The position numbers and the translations under genes are program-made. The notes under the pieces were generated by a model. It was not told where the DNA came from. It saw only the letters and a program-made list of their open reading frames with translations, and did no database searches. Below, piece after piece: positions 56,015 to 64,000 of a stretch of DNA of 64,000 nt. The first letter of the stretch is position 1; each line of letters opens with the position of its first letter. The stretch is from Chryseobacterium sp. ERMR1:04 (GTDB lineage Bacteria; Bacteroidota; Bacteroidia; Flavobacteriales; Weeksellaceae): contig NZ_LIRF01000003.1 of NCBI RefSeq assembly GCF_001297705.1, positions 434,001 through 498,000 of the forward strand. Direction: 5' to 3'.

Positions 56015-58435
56015 TTAAATACTTTTCGCTTCCAATCTGCTTTCAGGGCATTTCTCCCAATATCCTTCACGGGTACAGAAAGTCAAGTACGCAGTTTTGT
56101 GAGGCATTTCGATAATTCCTTCACGGGTGTAACCTAATTTAGTAATGATTCTATCAGTCGGAACCGCATCTACAGACGCTTCGCCAATACATTTCCCTAC
56201 CTCAGGAAGCATGAAAATATAATCTAAAGCTACTTGGAAAGATTGGAAAGAGAATTTCTTGTCTTTCTGCGTTTCAGCAGCAAAAAAGTGCGTTCCGTAA
56301 TCAGTCGGAAGCGCGTCGTAATAAGCTCCCACAACATCTCTCATCGGCCAATAAGGCTCAAAACTAAACTGGGCGACACCGTTTACTTCTCCAATAAAAC
56401 TGTGTTGTTCGTCACTCGGAAGAATGGTTCTGAACCAAAGTTCCAAGTCCCTTTTCGGGCCATCCATTTTCCAGAAAGGTTTTGCGTGTTCCCTATTGAA
56501 CCATTCGTGAATCATTCCAAAATCATTATCAATGTCGAAAGGTCTTATGCTAATGTGTACGTTATCATCTTCAAAATACCTTGAATAAACCGTTTCTGTA
56601 GATTCTGGTTTGATTAATTTATTTGAAAAAAAGTATTTATTTAAAGGATTCGGAGTATCCAGGAAAACGGCAGGATATTCTAGATTTTCGTCTGCTTCAT
56701 TAATATTTTGAAGGCTTGTGATTAAATTTCCTTTCGTGTACCAATTTCTTTTGTTGATGATGTAATCTACTAACCCTGTTTCATCTTCATTTTCAAGCTC
56801 TTTAAATGCTTTATAAACTAAATTAATGAGTTTTCTTTCGTTGGCTAATCCGCTGCATCCTAAAGCGTTAACAACGCCTAAAATATTATTCGTTACCAAA
56901 TAATAGGTGTATTTTGGAGCCAATGATTCTTCATCAATAATCGACTGGCTTTCATCTGCAATTCCAGGAAGCGCATTGGAAACCAAGTCTTTTCTGCCTT
57001 CTCTAAAGAAAAATCCCTGATTGTCTCTGAAATAAATTTTCCCCGGAAAACCTTTTTTATCAAGCTCAATCATTACGTTTTGCTGATGGAATTCACAAGC
57101 CAATCCGTAGGTATTCAAAATCCCAACGATGGGCCTTACACAAATATGAAGATATTGTTTAAACCAATCTAAAGCGACCTGTTCAACTGGTACATCAAGG
57201 TTTTTAGCTGTATTTTCGATGATATTTTGAAGCCTTGAAGGTTGTCCAAAAATTCCGTCCTGACACAGCGCTGCTAAAAGCGTTACATTTTTAGTCTTAT
57301 TTTCCCCTTGGAAAGGGTTTCTTCTGATACTGATATTGAAACCGTTGATGATTTTATCATTGAATGTAACCGCAATAAAAGCAGGATCCACCATAAAATC
57401 AATCTCTGGGAAATCTCTCTGTAAATTTTTTCCCCAATCTGTTTTTAATAACTGACTGATGTCGTGACCACGGTGCAATTCAGGATATAAATTGATTCGT
57501 TCTGAGTTGGTAATTTTCACATGAAGAGAAAATTTATACATCCATTTGCTGTTTTCGCTGTAAACTGTTCTTACAGATGAAGTAGGAGTGAAGGACTCTC
57601 CATAATGACCTAACGCAAACAAAATCCCTTGCTCCTGCATGATTTGAACATCTTCCTGAACCAATAAATACTCAGCTTCCCAAGGATGCATCGGAACAAT
57701 TTGATAATCTGGAAATCGATCCCATAATTTTTTATGCTCAGGATTTAAAAAAGGGTATATTTTTTCGCCTAATTCTTTGGTGACAGGCGTTCCATCCGCA
57801 TTTTTTTCAATGATGTTTTCAGGGTTAATTAAAAAATAAAATAACTGAAATTGCCCGGAAGTTTCAGGTGAATATTTTAATAAATCTTCTTGATTAAATC
57901 CTTGTTTTGATTTGGGAACCGGATGTAAAATATGTCCTAAAACAAGTGATTGCTCAGCCTCAATAAAAGACATTTCCAGATCATTCACCGACTTATTATT
58001 TTCAACCAGATAATCTAAATAAGTAGTCAAATTTTCAATACTATTGTTCAATCTTTTTAAGACTGTTGAAGCATCGATATTGGGATACAGTCCTTTGGAA
58101 TATTCTGCAGTCATGGTCATAAAACCATAAATGTCCACTTCAGAAACTTCATCGGTATCAATAACTCTCCTTATTACAGGAAAGTCAAAAAGATGTCTTC
58201 CTGTTTCTGAAAAATAGTTTACCGGAACGTATACATCACATCCAATGGAAGAAAAATCGATTCTGATATGTAAATCAGTTGGTGTTTTTTTCAAATGTTT
58301 GGCAATGGCTTCATCATACTTTGGAATTCCCAAATAACGGCTCCAGTTTGTAAATTCTCTCATATAACAATTGATGAGAGCCGTGTAGTTGATCTGTTCT
58401 GCGTAGTCTTGATTAGTTAACTTCAATGTATTCAT
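56015..58435 (-). CDS. Siderophore synthetase: IucA/IucC domain fused to GNAT acyltransferase
   Basis: An 806-residue fusion. Residues ~130-590 form the NIS synthetase (IucA/IucC): VPMHPWEAEYLLVQEDV, GESFTPTSSVRTVY, SLHVKITNSERINLYPELHR and GLACEFHQQNVMIELD. From ~630 a GNAT domain of the IucB/DesC type follows (ISIRPFDIDNDFGMIHEWFN, PFWKMDGPKRDLELWF, QSFQVALDYIFMLPEVGKC). The GNAT would acylate an N-hydroxy-amine and the synthetase would condense it with a carboxylate, using ATP. It overlaps the decarboxylase gene by 23 bases. In many bacteria these two activities are separate genes. Confidence 0.92.
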   Translation of the reverse strand: MNTLKLTNQDYAEQINYTALINCYMREFTNWSRYLGIPKYDEAIAKHLKKTPTDLHIRIDFSSIGCDVYVPVNYFSETGRHLFDFPVIRRVIDTDEVSEVDIYGFMTMTAEYSKGLYPNIDASTVLKRLNNSIENLTTYLDYLVENNKSVNDLEMSFIEAEQSLVLGHILHPVPKSKQGFNQEDLLKYSPETSGQFQLFYFLINPENIIEKNADGTPVTKELGEKIYPFLNPEHKKLWDRFPDYQIVPMHPWEAEYLLVQEDVQIMQEQGILFALGHYGESFTPTSSVRTVYSENSKWMYKFSLHVKITNSERINLYPELHRGHDISQLLKTDWGKNLQRDFPEIDFMVDPAFIAVTFNDKIINGFNISIRRNPFQGENKTKNVTLLAALCQDGIFGQPSRLQNIIENTAKNLDVPVEQVALDWFKQYLHICVRPIVGILNTYGLACEFHQQNVMIELDKKGFPGKIYFRDNQGFFFREGRKDLVSNALPGIADESQSIIDEESLAPKYTYYLVTNNILGVVNALGCSGLANERKLINLVYKAFKELENEDETGLVDYIINKRNWYTKGNLITSLQNINEADENLEYPAVFLDTPNPLNKYFFSNKLIKPESTETVYSRYFEDDNVHISIRPFDIDNDFGMIHEWFNREHAKPFWKMDGPKRDLELWFRTILPSDEQHSFIGEVNGVAQFSFEPYWPMRDVVGAYYDALPTDYGTHFFAAETQKDKKFSFQSFQVALDYIFMLPEVGKCIGEASVDAVPTDRIITKLGYTREGIIEMPHKTAYLTFCTREGYWEKCPESRLEAKSI

Positions 58436-59930
58436 TTCCGTGTTTTTTTATGGTGTTTAATATTGATTTGATGTCTTCAACCGTGGTTAAAGGATTTAGA
58501 ATGGTGAATTTTAAATAAAACTGCCCGTTGACTTTAGTTCCTGCAACAAGGGCATTTCCGTTTTTATAGAGTTGTGATTTAATATAGGTATTAATCCTGT
58601 TCAGATCAAAAGTTTTAAAAGGATCTGCCGAATAACGGAAGACCAAAGCAGAGAGATCCGAGCGGTTTAATAATTCAAAATTCTGATCATTTTCTAATAG
58701 AATTGCTGCTTCTTTTGCGGTGTATATAATTCTCTCAATATAACCTCCCAAGCCTTTTTTACCGATGATCCTAAGGGTAAACCAAAGTTTTAGCGCGTCA
58801 AAACGTCTTGTGGTTTGTATTGATTTATTAACCTGATTAGGAATTTCATTTTCATCATGATCTTTTGGATTTAAATAATCGGCGTAATGGGTAATCAGTC
58901 CGAAATATTTTTTATCTCTCACGATAAATCCGCTGCTGCTTACAGGCTGAAAGAACGATTTGTGATAATCTACGGTCACAGAATCAGCGTCTTCAATTCC
59001 CTTAATTAAGTGCCGGTATTTGTCTGTCAACAACAAAGCACATCCGTAAGCGGCATCTACATGAAACCAAAGATTGTATTTCTTTGCAATTCCTGCAATA
59101 TTAATCATTGGATCAACATTTCCAAAATCTGTGGTTCCTGCCGTTGCAACAACTGCAATCGGGATATTTCCGCTTTCAATTTCTTTTCTAACGGCATCTT
59201 CCAACAACACGCTGTTCATTCTGAAAGAGCGGTCGGTTTTAATTTTAACAACAGCCTGCTCGCCCAATCCTAAAATTGAGGCACTTTTCTGAATGCTAAA
59301 ATGGGCTGCATCTGAAACAAAAATCCTGAAACGATGCGCGTCTTTTGATAATCCATCTTTTTTGATGTTGTGGTTTAAATATTTCAGAGAATAATGATCT
59401 CTTGCCAACAGCATTCCCATCAGATTGCTTTGAGAACCTCCGCTGGTGAAAATCCCGTCTGATAGATTGTCAAAACCTATTTCATTGGAAGTCCATTCAA
59501 TGAGTTTCTGCTCAATTAATGTTCCGCCTGCACTTTGATCCCAGGTATCAAGTGAAGAGTTGATAGAACTGATCAACATTTCTGCTGCAATTGCAGGAAT
59601 GACAATCGGACAATTAAGATGGGCAACATATTTAGGATGATGAAAGGCAATTGCATGTTGGGTATACAATTCTTTAACTTCCTCAAAAACCTCTTCATAG
59701 GTATGCGAAGGATCGTTAAGATTAATATTTTCAAACTGTTTTCTCAGTTCTCGTGGAGAAATTCCACTGAAAGGTTTGTGGGTGTCTTCCAAAAATGAAA
59801 TGACACTTTCCTGCGCTTTGTTGACTGCTTTTTGATATTCATGAATGTTGATATCACAAAATAAGCTCTCCAGATTTGGGAAAAGACTTTCCTTTTCCGA
59901 AACCAATTTTTCGGTAATCACTGTGTTCAT
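58413..59930 (-). CDS. PLP-dependent decarboxylase (DesA/DAB-decarboxylase-like)
   Basis: A 505-residue group II amino-acid decarboxylase. The Schiff-base Lys is K324 in VDYHKSFFQP; the stacking His is in SDAAHFSIQK and the Asp in HVDAAYGCALL; TSGGSQSNLMGMLLARD binds phosphate. The relatives are lysine decarboxylase DesA and diaminobutyrate decarboxylases. Placed at the head of a hydroxamate siderophore operon, decarboxylation of Lys to cadaverine is the best inference. The downstream synthetase begins inside its 3' end. Confidence 0.9.
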   Translation of the reverse strand: MNTVITEKLVSEKESLFPNLESLFCDINIHEYQKAVNKAQESVISFLEDTHKPFSGISPRELRKQFENINLNDPSHTYEEVFEEVKELYTQHAIAFHHPKYVAHLNCPIVIPAIAAEMLISSINSSLDTWDQSAGGTLIEQKLIEWTSNEIGFDNLSDGIFTSGGSQSNLMGMLLARDHYSLKYLNHNIKKDGLSKDAHRFRIFVSDAAHFSIQKSASILGLGEQAVVKIKTDRSFRMNSVLLEDAVRKEIESGNIPIAVVATAGTTDFGNVDPMINIAGIAKKYNLWFHVDAAYGCALLLTDKYRHLIKGIEDADSVTVDYHKSFFQPVSSSGFIVRDKKYFGLITHYADYLNPKDHDENEIPNQVNKSIQTTRRFDALKLWFTLRIIGKKGLGGYIERIIYTAKEAAILLENDQNFELLNRSDLSALVFRYSADPFKTFDLNRINTYIKSQLYKNGNALVAGTKVNGQFYLKFTILNPLTTVEDIKSILNTIKKHGNEYIEVN

Positions 59931-59976
59931 AGAAGTTCTGGATTGGTTGTTTCTTTTTTACTATTAAATTTTAGAG

Positions 59977-60118
59977 TAAACCATTAAGATTTTCTTTAAG
60001 GCGTTAAAAACGTTAAGTAGACTCTTCATTACACTTTACTTTATTCTGGTATCGCGTTTGTCATTTCGATGATAGAAAAATCTACTTAACTGTCAAAAAA
60101 TTAAATCTTAATGGTTTA
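59977..60118. repeat. Long nested inverted repeat upstream of the siderophore operon
   Basis: Outer arms TAAACCATTAAGATTT (59977-59992) and AAATCTTAATGGTTTA (60103-60118) are exact; inner arms GTTAAGTAGA and TCTACTTAAC are also inverted, with a family-C-like TTTGTCATTTCGATGATAGA between. It fills the 217-base gap between decarboxylase and receptor genes, which are on the same strand. No Fur-box-like site was seen directly before the decarboxylase. Confidence 0.78.
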
Positions 60119-60147
60119 AAATATTCATCTAAATTTGAATTAAATGA

Positions 60148-62379
60148 TTAATACGTTATCGTGTATCCTACAGAAAATGTAATTCCTCGCCCTTGGTATG
60201 CAAAGGCCTTTTGAGGCGCTCCGTAGAAAAATACAGAACGCTGTCCCCAAATGGTGGTGTATTGTTTATTGAAAATATTCTGAACGCCAAAGTTGATGGT
60301 TCCTTTGTTTAGTTTTACATCTCCAATAAAATCGAATAGGGTGTATCCCTTGATTTTCATATCTGCTAAATCGGTATAATTCATAGAATTCTGCATTTGT
60401 AGTCTTACAGAAAATCTCTTAGCATTCCAACCTGTGAAAGCCATAAATTTCGATGGATTGGTTGTATAAACAGACTGATTCTGCCAGCCTTTATCAACGG
60501 TTTCTGTTTCAGATTGCATCAATAAAATGTTACCTCCCAATTCCAATCCTTCGGCAAAACGATAGCCTAAAGCGCCTTCAAAACCGTAGTTTCTCAATTT
60601 CTGGTCAAGTAAAGAAATTGTAAAAGTGGCATTGTCTATTTTCAATGTTTTGTTGGAAAGGGCGTAGAAAAATGATCCCTGCCCATAGAATCCGGCTTCA
60701 GAAGTTCTGTTATGTCTGAAACCTAATTCCATCTGATCGGTTTTTATTCCGCTTAAGGGCTGTTCTGCAATGTTGATGCTGTTGAGTACGTTCCAACGGT
60801 TGTTATTCAACTGATATTTTCCAAAACCATAAGATTTTGCAGCATCAGGAACGGCAAATCCTTGAGAAAAACTCAACCAAGCCTGCCAAGCAGGATTAAA
60901 TTTATATAGTAAACTTCCGTTAAGCAAGGTTACATCGTAGTTGTTTTTACCGCCTTTCACCACATCTGCAGAATTTCCATATCCGAAATGCATGTATACC
61001 TGCTCCTTGAATCCAACAAAATCATCCAATTTCACATTAATGAATTGCTGTCTTACCCCTCCGGAAAGGGTTAGTTTTTTAGTAATATTCCAATCTGCCT
61101 GGATAAAACCTGCCAATGTAAATATTTTGGTATCGGGATATCTTCCGACAAAAGTATCTGTTTTGTTAATTAATCCTCCCGACTCACTGCTTTTTTGAGG
61201 ATTGAATATCGCCTGATCTCCTGTGAAATTTTCAAAATCAGTATCTACGCCGTAGGTGAAGTTGAATGAATCCCATTTTTTAGACAACACGACTTTCGCA
61301 CCGTACACATCTGTATTCCCTCTTGCTGAAGACAAAAATACAGGAAGTATAACGCCGGCCGGAGGTTTAGGAACTTCCGCAAAAGAAGCCCCGAAATCTA
61401 CTTCTTCTCGTCTCGCATACGCCTGTAGAATTAAATTCTGACCACCTAAAATATTACGATGGTTATATTGTAAGTTGGCCATAAAACGCTCTGTTCTTGG
61501 AACAATATCAGAATCTGCTCCGCCTAAAACATTGATGAGATCAGGGTTTTTAGTAGTAAATCCAACGAAATTGGGTCCAAAAGAAAGCCATTTTTTATTT
61601 CTAACTTTGGAGTTATAATATTGTAAATCTAAGCTCAAATCCTGATCAGTACTTAATTTTGCACTAATTCCTCCTAAAATGTCGATCGATCTGTTGTATT
61701 GAAAATCAGCCTGCTTAACATCCGTTATAATCTGATTTCCGCTCGCATCAAAAGCGCCTTCATTTTGCGTAAAGGCAGCGCCTAATCTGAATTTTATTTT
61801 ATCATTTCCCCCTGAAACAGACTGAGCAATTCTTTTATCGAGATCATCTTTATGAAATCCTGATTTCAAACCAACAGAAGTTTCAAAAGCCAGTTGATTA
61901 GACGTTGGTTTCTTGGTAATGATATTAATAATTCCTCCCGTAGAATCACCTCCGTAGATGGCAGAAGCTCCGGAAAGCACTTCAATTCTTTCGATGTTAA
62001 AAGGATCTATGGCATCAAATTGTCGGCTTGTAGCTCTTGTGCTGTTTAGGGAAACACCGTTAAGCAAAACAAGAACATTTCTGCCCCGCATGTTTTGGGC
62101 ATAATTGGTTCTTCCCTGATTTCCAAAATCAAACCCGGGAATCATATTTCCCAATACTTCCTTTAGACCGGCACCGCCTCTAATCTGGGTTTGAAGCTCT
62201 TTATCACTAATCACCCAAACCGTTCCCGGAATATCACTGATCTGCTTTGGAGAACGTGATGAGACCATAATAATTTCATTGATGTCTGTTGTGTTTAGAC
62301 TGTCCTGCTTACTCTGAGCAGAAGTATTTGTGGCTATAGCTGCCAACAAGAATATAGAAAGCGCGTATTGCTTTTTCAT
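60148..62379 (-). CDS. TonB-dependent siderophore receptor
   Basis: A 743-residue outer-membrane receptor with signal peptide (MKKQYALSIFLLAAIATNTS). The plug shows IIMVSSRSPKQISDIPGTVW (TonB-box region), NMRGRNVLVLLNGVSLNS and IERIEVLSGASAIYGGDSTG. The barrel ends QGRGITFSVGYTITY with a terminal Tyr. The position upstream of hydroxamate synthesis genes and an iron-box-like promoter suggest it imports the ferric form of the locus product; an aerobactin/schizokinen-type receptor (IutA-like) is the nearest family. It has no N-terminal signalling domain. Confidence 0.88.
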   Translation of the reverse strand: MKKQYALSIFLLAAIATNTSAQSKQDSLNTTDINEIIMVSSRSPKQISDIPGTVWVISDKELQTQIRGGAGLKEVLGNMIPGFDFGNQGRTNYAQNMRGRNVLVLLNGVSLNSTRATSRQFDAIDPFNIERIEVLSGASAIYGGDSTGGIINIITKKPTSNQLAFETSVGLKSGFHKDDLDKRIAQSVSGGNDKIKFRLGAAFTQNEGAFDASGNQIITDVKQADFQYNRSIDILGGISAKLSTDQDLSLDLQYYNSKVRNKKWLSFGPNFVGFTTKNPDLINVLGGADSDIVPRTERFMANLQYNHRNILGGQNLILQAYARREEVDFGASFAEVPKPPAGVILPVFLSSARGNTDVYGAKVVLSKKWDSFNFTYGVDTDFENFTGDQAIFNPQKSSESGGLINKTDTFVGRYPDTKIFTLAGFIQADWNITKKLTLSGGVRQQFINVKLDDFVGFKEQVYMHFGYGNSADVVKGGKNNYDVTLLNGSLLYKFNPAWQAWLSFSQGFAVPDAAKSYGFGKYQLNNNRWNVLNSINIAEQPLSGIKTDQMELGFRHNRTSEAGFYGQGSFFYALSNKTLKIDNATFTISLLDQKLRNYGFEGALGYRFAEGLELGGNILLMQSETETVDKGWQNQSVYTTNPSKFMAFTGWNAKRFSVRLQMQNSMNYTDLADMKIKGYTLFDFIGDVKLNKGTINFGVQNIFNKQYTTIWGQRSVFFYGAPQKAFAYQGRGITFSVGYTITY

Positions 62380-62407
62380 TTATTTAGAATAATTAAAAAT
62401 AAGATGA

Positions 62408-62440
62408 CAAATATAAATGAATATTTTAAGAATAATCAAA
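62408..62440 (-). promoter_or_regulatory. Promoter of the siderophore receptor gene
   Basis: On the minus strand the -33 TTTG (62440-62437) and the -7 TATATTTG (62415-62408) are separated by 21 bases, both matching the Bacteroidota consensus. The -7 lies 28 bases upstream of the start codon. Confidence 0.7.
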
Positions 62441-62454
62441 ATGATATTTATCAT
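62441..62454. promoter_or_regulatory. Fur-box-like palindrome at the receptor promoter
   Basis: ATGATA, TT and TATCAT form a perfect palindrome touching the -33 element, with GATTATTC beside it. It resembles the half-sites of the Fur consensus (GATAATGATAATC). Repression by Fur in iron-rich cells is inferred. Confidence 0.6.
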
Positions 62455-62670
62455 ATAATTCAAGCTAAAGTGAATGGGTTACTAATTAACCTAGAATTAA
62501 TAGCATGTGCAACCGATAAATCAGCTTAGATGATTAATATAATCTTGTCTCAAAATGAGAAATACTAAATTTAATTTAAATGAAAAATTAATAAATATGT
62601 AATATTGAATGATGAATTTTAGATCATAACACCTCATTGAGTCGTTTATGAGAATCCCCAAAACTGAACG

Positions 62671-64000
62671 TTAGGTGAGATGTTTTACACTTTCCGAAAA
62701 AATTTCAATGCTTTTATCCATTTCAACGAAATTTAAACTTCCGAATCCTAGCCTCATAGCGGTTATGTTTTTATTCTGATACAGTAATGTTTTGGGAATG
62801 AATAAATTATTCTGGGCGCAATGTCTGCTAAGTTGCATCAGGTTGATTGGAATATTCCATTCTGCCCAGATCGCCAAACCACCTGAAGGCTTCTGAAAAC
62901 GGATAGCATTTCCTAAATGTTTGTCTAATAGTTCCGCGAAATGATCTCGCCTTTCCTGATAGACTTTCAATGATTTTTTTAAATACCGATTGATTTCTCC
63001 TTCCGCAATCATTTCTCCAAGGACTCGTTCCATTAAAACATCTCCCTGTCTGTCGATAATTCCGAGATATTTTCGCATTTCTATCATTAAATTTTCGGGC
63101 GCTACAATAAATCCTGTACGAAATCCCGGAGCAAGAGATTTCCCGAAAGAACCAATGTAAATCACCATTCCGTTCGTATCTGCACTAGACAGTGGGAGAA
63201 TAGGACTTTTATCATAATGGAATTCATAATCGTAATCGTCTTCAAGAATGATGAAACCATATTCGTTGGCTAAATTAAGAAGCTCCAATCTCCGTTTTGC
63301 ACTCAACGCAACGGTGGTAGGATAGTGGTGATGGGGTGTAAGATACAGCATTCTGATCTTTTGTTTCTTACAGGCTTCTCTTACGCTTTCTACCATAATC
63401 CCTTCTTCATCAATCGGAATAGAAACAATCTCTACTCCTGCTTTCTGAAAGATCATATTCACCGAAAAGTAACTTAAAGCGCCTACCAAAACGGTATCTC
63501 CTTGGGATAATAATATTTCAGAAACAATGTAAATACTCATTTCTGTGCTTCTTGTAATGAGAAGATTATTCTTAGAAATGGGTAATCCTCGTGATAAATT
63601 GAGATAATGAGAAAGGTTTTTCTTGAAAAATTCACTTCCATCATGGTTGTAATGTCCCAACATTTTCTGCTGAGACTTTCGCTTTAGAATAGAACTGTAA
63701 AATTTAGAATGTTGATCAATCTGAGTTAATCTGATATCCGGAACGCCATCATTGAAAACATACTCACAAGTGGAATGCTCAAAAGGATTATCTAAAATAT
63801 TCGACGTTTTAAATGAAAAACCTGTCGATTTTGGATAGTTTTCAAGATGATTCTTCTCAAAAGTCTTAATTTCTAATGGTTTTTCCTGATTCTTTCCAAT
63901 AACAAAAGTTCCTTTATTCGGAAGGCTTTCTACCCAACCTTGGGCAAATAATTCGTCATACACGGCAACAATGGTATTACGGTGCACTTCCAATACCTGG
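62671..64000 (-). CDS. MocR/PdxR-type regulator (GntR HTH plus aminotransferase fold), N-terminus cut
   Basis: The window holds ~443 residues of a protein that begins beyond base 64000. The winged-helix remainder is VHRNTIVAVYDELFAQGWVE with SLPNKGTFVIG; the fold-type-I aminotransferase domain follows, with YGFIILEDDYDYEFHYDKSP and the PLP Lys in GSFGKSLAPGFRTGF. Such proteins bind PLP and control vitamin B6, GABA or amino-sugar genes; the target here is unknown, and the expected divergent partner lies outside the window. The TTG-like start near 63993 is not real because the frame is open to the end. Confidence 0.88.
   Translation of the reverse strand, partial: QVLEVHRNTIVAVYDELFAQGWVESLPNKGTFVIGKNQEKPLEIKTFEKNHLENYPKSTGFSFKTSNILDNPFEHSTCEYVFNDGVPDIRLTQIDQHSKFYSSILKRKSQQKMLGHYNHDGSEFFKKNLSHYLNLSRGLPISKNNLLITRSTEMSIYIVSEILLSQGDTVLVGALSYFSVNMIFQKAGVEIVSIPIDEEGIMVESVREACKKQKIRMLYLTPHHHYPTTVALSAKRRLELLNLANEYGFIILEDDYDYEFHYDKSPILPLSSADTNGMVIYIGSFGKSLAPGFRTGFIVAPENLMIEMRKYLGIIDRQGDVLMERVLGEMIAEGEINRYLKKSLKVYQERRDHFAELLDKHLGNAIRFQKPSGGLAIWAEWNIPINLMQLSRHCAQNNLFIPKTLLYQNKNITAMRLGFGSLNFVEMDKSIEIFSESVKHLT

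Overview
The window reads as a chromosomal segment of a Gram-negative Bacteroidota bacterium of the Flavobacteriia, most likely Chryseobacterium or a close Weeksellaceae relative. The evidence is low GC, A-rich translation starts with weak Shine-Dalgarno signals, several TAnnTTTG-type -7 promoter elements, TonB-dependent receptors ending in Phe or an aromatic strand, many AraC-family regulators, and dense palindromic intergenic repeats. The genus is inferred from style, not from a marker gene. I saw no rRNA, tRNA, CRISPR array, transposase or phage gene.

Layout. 1-0.3 kb: tail of an MFS exporter. 0.8-5.7 kb: a tightly overlapping three-gene operon encoding a TerB-C-domain protein, a BrxD-like (BREX ATP-binding) P-loop ATPase and a BrxHI/Lhr-like superfamily II helicase. 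It has no PglX methylase or PglZ, and it is my best candidate for a poorly described DNA-processing or defence system. 5.8-12.1 kb: PPC/DUF296 protein, orphan LuxR-type HTH protein, MBL hydrolase, HIBADH-family dehydrogenase, two aldo/keto reductases and an AraC regulator. 12.4-16.5 kb: secreted PI-PLC-like phospholipase with a TonB-dependent receptor whose frame is broken by a perfect 19-bp tandem duplication. 16.7-25.2 kb: AraC regulators and a redox island (three more aldo/keto reductases, one with a Tat signal, an NmrA-like protein and an MdaB-like quinone reductase). 25.3-27.5 kb: a CAT-family acetyltransferase followed by about 1 kb of tandem repeats that carry copies of the gene's own 3' end. 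27.5-37.3 kb: a small SusD-less glycan locus (NUDIX-type regulator, TonB-dependent receptor, two GH3 enzymes, one frameshifted, and an esterase). 37.5-47 kb: SDR, two MFS transporters (one frameshifted), HxlR regulator with an operator-like palindrome, lipoprotein esterase, FrnE-like DsbA protein, nucleosidase, AraC regulator, S41 peptidase and GNAT. 47-53.1 kb: the ligase-associated DNA damage response set (PdeM nuclease, Lhr-like helicase, ATP-dependent ligase, SNM1-like exonuclease). 53.1-62.4 kb: an NRPS-independent hydroxamate siderophore locus (decarboxylase, IucA/IucC-GNAT fusion, IucD-type hydroxylase, frameshifted MATE exporter, TonB receptor with a Fur-box-like palindrome at its promoter). 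62.7-64 kb: a MocR-type regulator cut by the window edge.

Two themes cross the window. First, four genes are frame-broken, and in each the indel can be located. Three need one extra base (G5 to G6, A4 to A5, C to CC) and one needs removal of one 19-bp copy; every repaired length is a multiple of three. The single-base cases look like homopolymer sequencing errors or contingency tracts. Second, at least three families of long imperfect palindromes fill the gaps, sometimes nested inside one another.
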